A DNA stretch of 43,441 nt, from NCBI GenBank assembly GCA_964572045.1, contig CAZNEI010000016.1, forward strand, positions 1 to 43,441. Reading direction: 5' to 3'. A model generated the notes under the pieces. It was not told the origin of the DNA, made no database searches, and worked only from the letters and a program-made list of their open reading frames with translations. The translations under genes and the position numbers were made by a program. Below are positions 43,184 through 43,441 of this stretch, piece by piece (positions within the stretch are counted from its first letter, which is position 1; every line of letters begins with the position of its first letter). Source of the stretch: CBDCKR01 sp964572045. GTDB lineage: Bacteria; Gemmatimonadota; Gemmatimonadetes; Longimicrobiales; Gaopeijiaceae.

Positions 43184-43390
43184 ATGGGAAGAAGAAACGA
43201 CACCAAAAGACGCTCGGGGCAAAACAAGGCGTCCCTCCAGTTCTCGGCCATCAACCTCGCCTTCGCGGTGGGGGCCCTGCTCTCTATCACGATCGGGTAC
43301 TGGTTGCTCGCCGAAGGCTCCATCACGTGGGCACCGATCCTGCTGATCGCGGGCTACGTCATCCTCGTGCCGCTCGCCATTATCCTCTAG
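43184..43390 (+). CDS. Small two-helix membrane protein (DUF3098-like)
   Basis: This 68-residue protein has a basic N terminus (MGRRNDTKRRSGQNK) and two hydrophobic helices (about 20-43 and 48-67) joined by a short turn with EGSITWAP. The layout recalls DUF3098-type small proteins, with a phrase like FSAINLAFAVG before the first helix, but the likeness is by memory only. Function is unknown. The basic N terminus should stay in the cytoplasm. Its own promoter lies directly before the ATG, and no ribosome site is visible (CTTGCC precedes it). Confidence 0.65.
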   Translation: MGRRNDTKRRSGQNKASLQFSAINLAFAVGALLSITIGYWLLAEGSITWAPILLIAGYVILVPLAIIL

Positions 43391-43441
43391 GGAAGGTCTG
43401 AACAAGCCGACGAATCGGCTGGCGTCGGGCTGAGTGGTGCG

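Noticed and set aside
1..43441. CRISPR arrays, insertion sequences, phage or defence genes
   Set aside because: I saw no regularly spaced repeats, no transposase, integrase or phage proteins, no toxin-antitoxin pair and no restriction genes on either strand.

Overview
The window is a dense, high-GC stretch of bacterial chromosome carrying mostly housekeeping genes. Almost all genes lie on the + strand; one gene (24665-25651) is on the - strand. Many neighbours overlap by 4 bases (ATGA or GTGA), which points to translationally coupled operons. The host has a Gram-negative-type envelope, since there is a TolQ/ExbB - ExbD - ExbD - TonB set. It also has a c-di-AMP cyclase, a Rex redox repressor, a partner-switching phosphatase cassette and a type-2 isoleucyl-tRNA synthetase. 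From memory, this gene content and order, together with small conserved unknown proteins, best suit Gemmatimonadota or a close relative. That placement is inference and no marker gene here proves it.

Layout. 1-8717: DNA replication and repair and RNA genes (yqeY, mutS2, dnaG, a coiled-coil zinc-ribbon protein, recJ, rsmD, coaD). 8959-11339: a three-gene partner-switching cassette (STAS antagonist, anti-sigma kinase, GAF-PP2C phosphatase). 11353-12890: rsmA, then rex behind a near-consensus promoter that overlaps a perfect Rex box. 12931-13430: a frameshifted DnaQ-type exonuclease pseudogene. 13621-18782: acyl-CoA and amino-acid metabolism (thiolase, 3-hydroxyacyl-CoA dehydrogenase, leucine dehydrogenase, glyA). 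18844-24647: two small proteins of unknown role, then nnr, thiL, plsC, eno and an FtsB-like gene. 24665-25934: a slipin on the - strand and a CAU-anticodon tRNA. 26184-31815: an unknown acidic protein, tilS, hpt, ftsH, cdaA. 31989-34339: the Tol/Ton energy-transduction operon, ended by a strong intrinsic terminator. 34458-40400: a YggS-type PLP protein, purine nucleoside phosphorylase, ileS and rluD. 40734-43390: a membrane-anchored metallopeptidase, a sigma54-dependent response regulator and a small membrane protein with a promoter predicted to make a leaderless transcript.

I found no phage, insertion sequence, CRISPR array, toxin-antitoxin pair or defence island. The most notable points are these: the IleRS HIGH box reads GLHH, the swapped GxHH form I recall being tied to mupirocin hyper-resistance in type-2 enzymes; Rex autoregulation is legible at base level; an exonuclease gene is decaying next to rex; palindromes sit before the metallopeptidase / sigma54-regulator pair; and a purine nucleoside phosphorylase has Asp where the oxopurine-specific family has Asn.
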